Origin: Thermoplasmata archaeon
GTDB taxonomy: Archaea > Thermoplasmatota > E2 > UBA202 > JdFR-43
Direction of reading: 5' to 3'
Assembly: GCA_021161135.1 (NCBI GenBank)
Contig: JAGHBD010000170.1
Coordinates: 1 to 6,468, forward strand
DNA length: 6,468 nt
Below, in pieces: positions 5,369-6,468 of this stretch. The position numbers and the translations under genes were made by a program. A model generated the notes under the pieces. The model did not search any database. It worked only from the letters and a program-made list of their open reading frames with translations, and had not been told where the DNA came from. How positions within the stretch are numbered: position 1 is the first letter of the stretch; each line of letters starts with the position of its first letter.

Positions 5369-6468
5369 TTAGCTCTTGGTTCTCTTCTTCCAGATTGCAA
5401 CCACTATCGCCGCTATTATTATTAGAACAACGATTACGATCAGATAGAGCCACACATTTATTTTTTCTTCAGTTACAGTTACCGAAAGAGTTGTTGTATG
5501 AGTGGCGCCGTCATTGTCTGTTACAGTAAGTGTAACATTATAGGTTCCTGCCTTTTCATATACATGCACTGGATTAGCTTCATAACTAATATTTCCATCT
5601 CCGAAGTCCCATGTATAATTGACTATGTTTCCATCGTCATCGAAGGATAGAGATGAGTTAAATTCTATTTCTTCTCTTACTTTTGGCTTATCCGGCTTAT
5701 ACGTAAATTTGGCAACAGGGGCGACGTTGGTAACTTCTATTATTTTCTGCACTGTTGCAGTTGCTCCTTTATCATCGGTAACAGTTAGCTTAACAACATA
5801 TGTTCCATTGTCTGCATATTTATGGCTTGGATTTTGCTCATTACTTGTTGTTCCATCTCCAAATTCCCAGAGCCATGCTACAATGCTTCCATCTTCATCT
5901 GTTGATGCATCAGCAAATGTTATTGTATCTAAATCGGTAGGTTGAGATGGTGAATATGAGAAATCGGCTACAGGTTTCTTATTCTTTTCAATAGTGAATG
6001 TGGCTGAATGTGTTGCTCCTACATTTCCTGCATTATCCACAGCATAATATTCTATTGTATGATCTCCTTCTGTTGCAATGGTATCGGAGCCACTTGCCCC
6101 GCTGAAAATTTGCCAGTTTCCTCCATCTACGCGATAGTGGATTTCCTTCACACCAGCAAGGTTGTCTGATGCTGAAAGTACAACTGTAACATCAGTAGTA
6201 TATTTTCCATCCTCTATGGTTCCTTGCAAAACATGGGATGCTGTTGGTTTTGTTTTATCCACTTTTGCTTCAAATGTTACATTTGCTTCGTTTCCTGCAG
6301 CATCCTTTGCATATATTTCTATACTATATATCCCATCTGAAAGAGAGAATGGCTCAGTATAATCAATCCATTCATCGTCGATCCTATATTTAATCTCCGA
6401 TATACCTGATGTAGCATCTGTAGCTATTGCTTCGATGACTATATCGCTCACATACCATCCATTGCTTC
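5369..6468 (-). CDS. Membrane-anchored Ig/PKD surface protein (5' end outside window)
   Basis: The frame is open to the right edge, so the N-terminus and promoter are missing; about 365 C-terminal residues are present. In order: an OmpL47-like Ig module (SNGWYVSDIVIEAIA, ATSGISEIKYRID, YAKDAAGNEA; about 6468-6250), a second one (GVKEIHYRVDGG, EYYAVDNAGNVG; about 6245-5975), PKD domain 1 (5971-5732, WEFGDG, YVVKLTVTDDKG), PKD domain 2 (5719-5471, WDFGDG, YNVTLTVTDNDG), one transmembrane helix (5461-5390, NVWLYLIVIVVLIIIAAIVV) and the tail KKRTKS. The protein is therefore held in the membrane with its domains outside and a short basic tail inside. No PGF-CTERM-type sorting motif precedes the helix. 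PKD and Ig modules usually mediate binding or act as spacers; any enzyme domain would lie beyond the edge. An in-frame GTG at 6449-6451 is internal to the first Ig module and is not a start. Confidence 0.92.
   Translation of the reverse strand, partial: SNGWYVSDIVIEAIATDATSGISEIKYRIDDEWIDYTEPFSLSDGIYSIEIYAKDAAGNEANVTFEAKVDKTKPTASHVLQGTIEDGKYTTDVTVVLSASDNLAGVKEIHYRVDGGNWQIFSGASGSDTIATEGDHTIEYYAVDNAGNVGATHSATFTIEKNKKPVADFSYSPSQPTDLDTITFADASTDEDGSIVAWLWEFGDGTTSNEQNPSHKYADNGTYVVKLTVTDDKGATATVQKIIEVTNVAPVAKFTYKPDKPKVREEIEFNSSLSFDDDGNIVNYTWDFGDGNISYEANPVHVYEKAGTYNVTLTVTDNDGATHTTTLSVTVTEEKINVWLYLIVIVVLIIIAAIVVAIWKKRTKS

Noticed and set aside
5200..5400. 66-codon minus-strand open frame in the gap between the PKD and propeller genes
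   Set aside because: It overlaps the end of the PKD gene in another frame, runs through the T-rich terminator and the promoter, has no Shine-Dalgarno, and its Phe/Tyr-rich sequence reflects AT-rich spacer DNA.
6449..6451. In-frame GTG as start of the PKD protein
   Set aside because: The codons upstream (SNGWY) continue the first Ig module in frame to the window edge, no signal peptide follows the GTG, and there is no Shine-Dalgarno.

Overview
The window is an AT-rich stretch carrying three consecutive genes, all on the minus strand (transcription runs from high to low coordinates) and all encoding exported, modular, mostly beta-structured surface proteins. Together they fill almost the whole window; the only gaps are about 196 bp and 87 bp. 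The likely source is an archaeon, probably a euryarchaeote or Thermoplasmatota-like lineage. The reasons are TATA/BRE-like promoters 35-45 bp before the start codons, Shine-Dalgarno sites of GGAGG/GGGGGTG type, T-rich tracts rather than hairpins after stop codons, frequent ATA and AGA codons, many N-glycosylation sequons, and a domain mix (PKD, DUF11/CARDB-like, cohesin-like, OmpL47-like Ig modules) typical of archaeal cell-surface proteins. The taxon is inferred; there is no rRNA or marker gene here.

Region by region, in transcription order: (1) 6468-5369, the C-terminal part of a surface protein whose 5' end lies outside the window. It has two Ig-like 'AGN' modules, two PKD domains, one transmembrane helix and a short basic tail. 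(2) 5368-5173, a gap with a T-rich putative terminator, a 9-bp direct repeat and a TATA/BRE promoter. (3) 5172-1384, a large complete gene (1262 aa) with an export signal, a probable seven-bladed beta-propeller built from an unfamiliar repeat (xLYxGT ... GxEIWRTxDG), a divergent DUF11-like linker domain, four DUF11/CARDB-like repeats of about 117 residues and a C-terminal OmpL47-like Ig module. (4) 1383-1297, a gap with a T-rich tract, then BRE/TATA and a strong Shine-Dalgarno. (5) 1296-1, the first 432 residues of a secreted protein with a signal peptide, a cohesin-like domain, a Y_Y_Y-like domain and at least two tandem Ig-like repeats, running off the left edge.

The three proteins share related 'Y-x-I-x-x-x-A/S-x-D-x-A-G-N' Ig modules and look like a surface-adhesion or surface-assembly locus: one membrane-anchored PKD protein, one propeller-on-a-stalk protein with no visible C-terminal anchor, and one cohesin-like protein. 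Whether they form a complex is inference. No catalytic domain, RNA gene, CRISPR array or mobile element was recognised.
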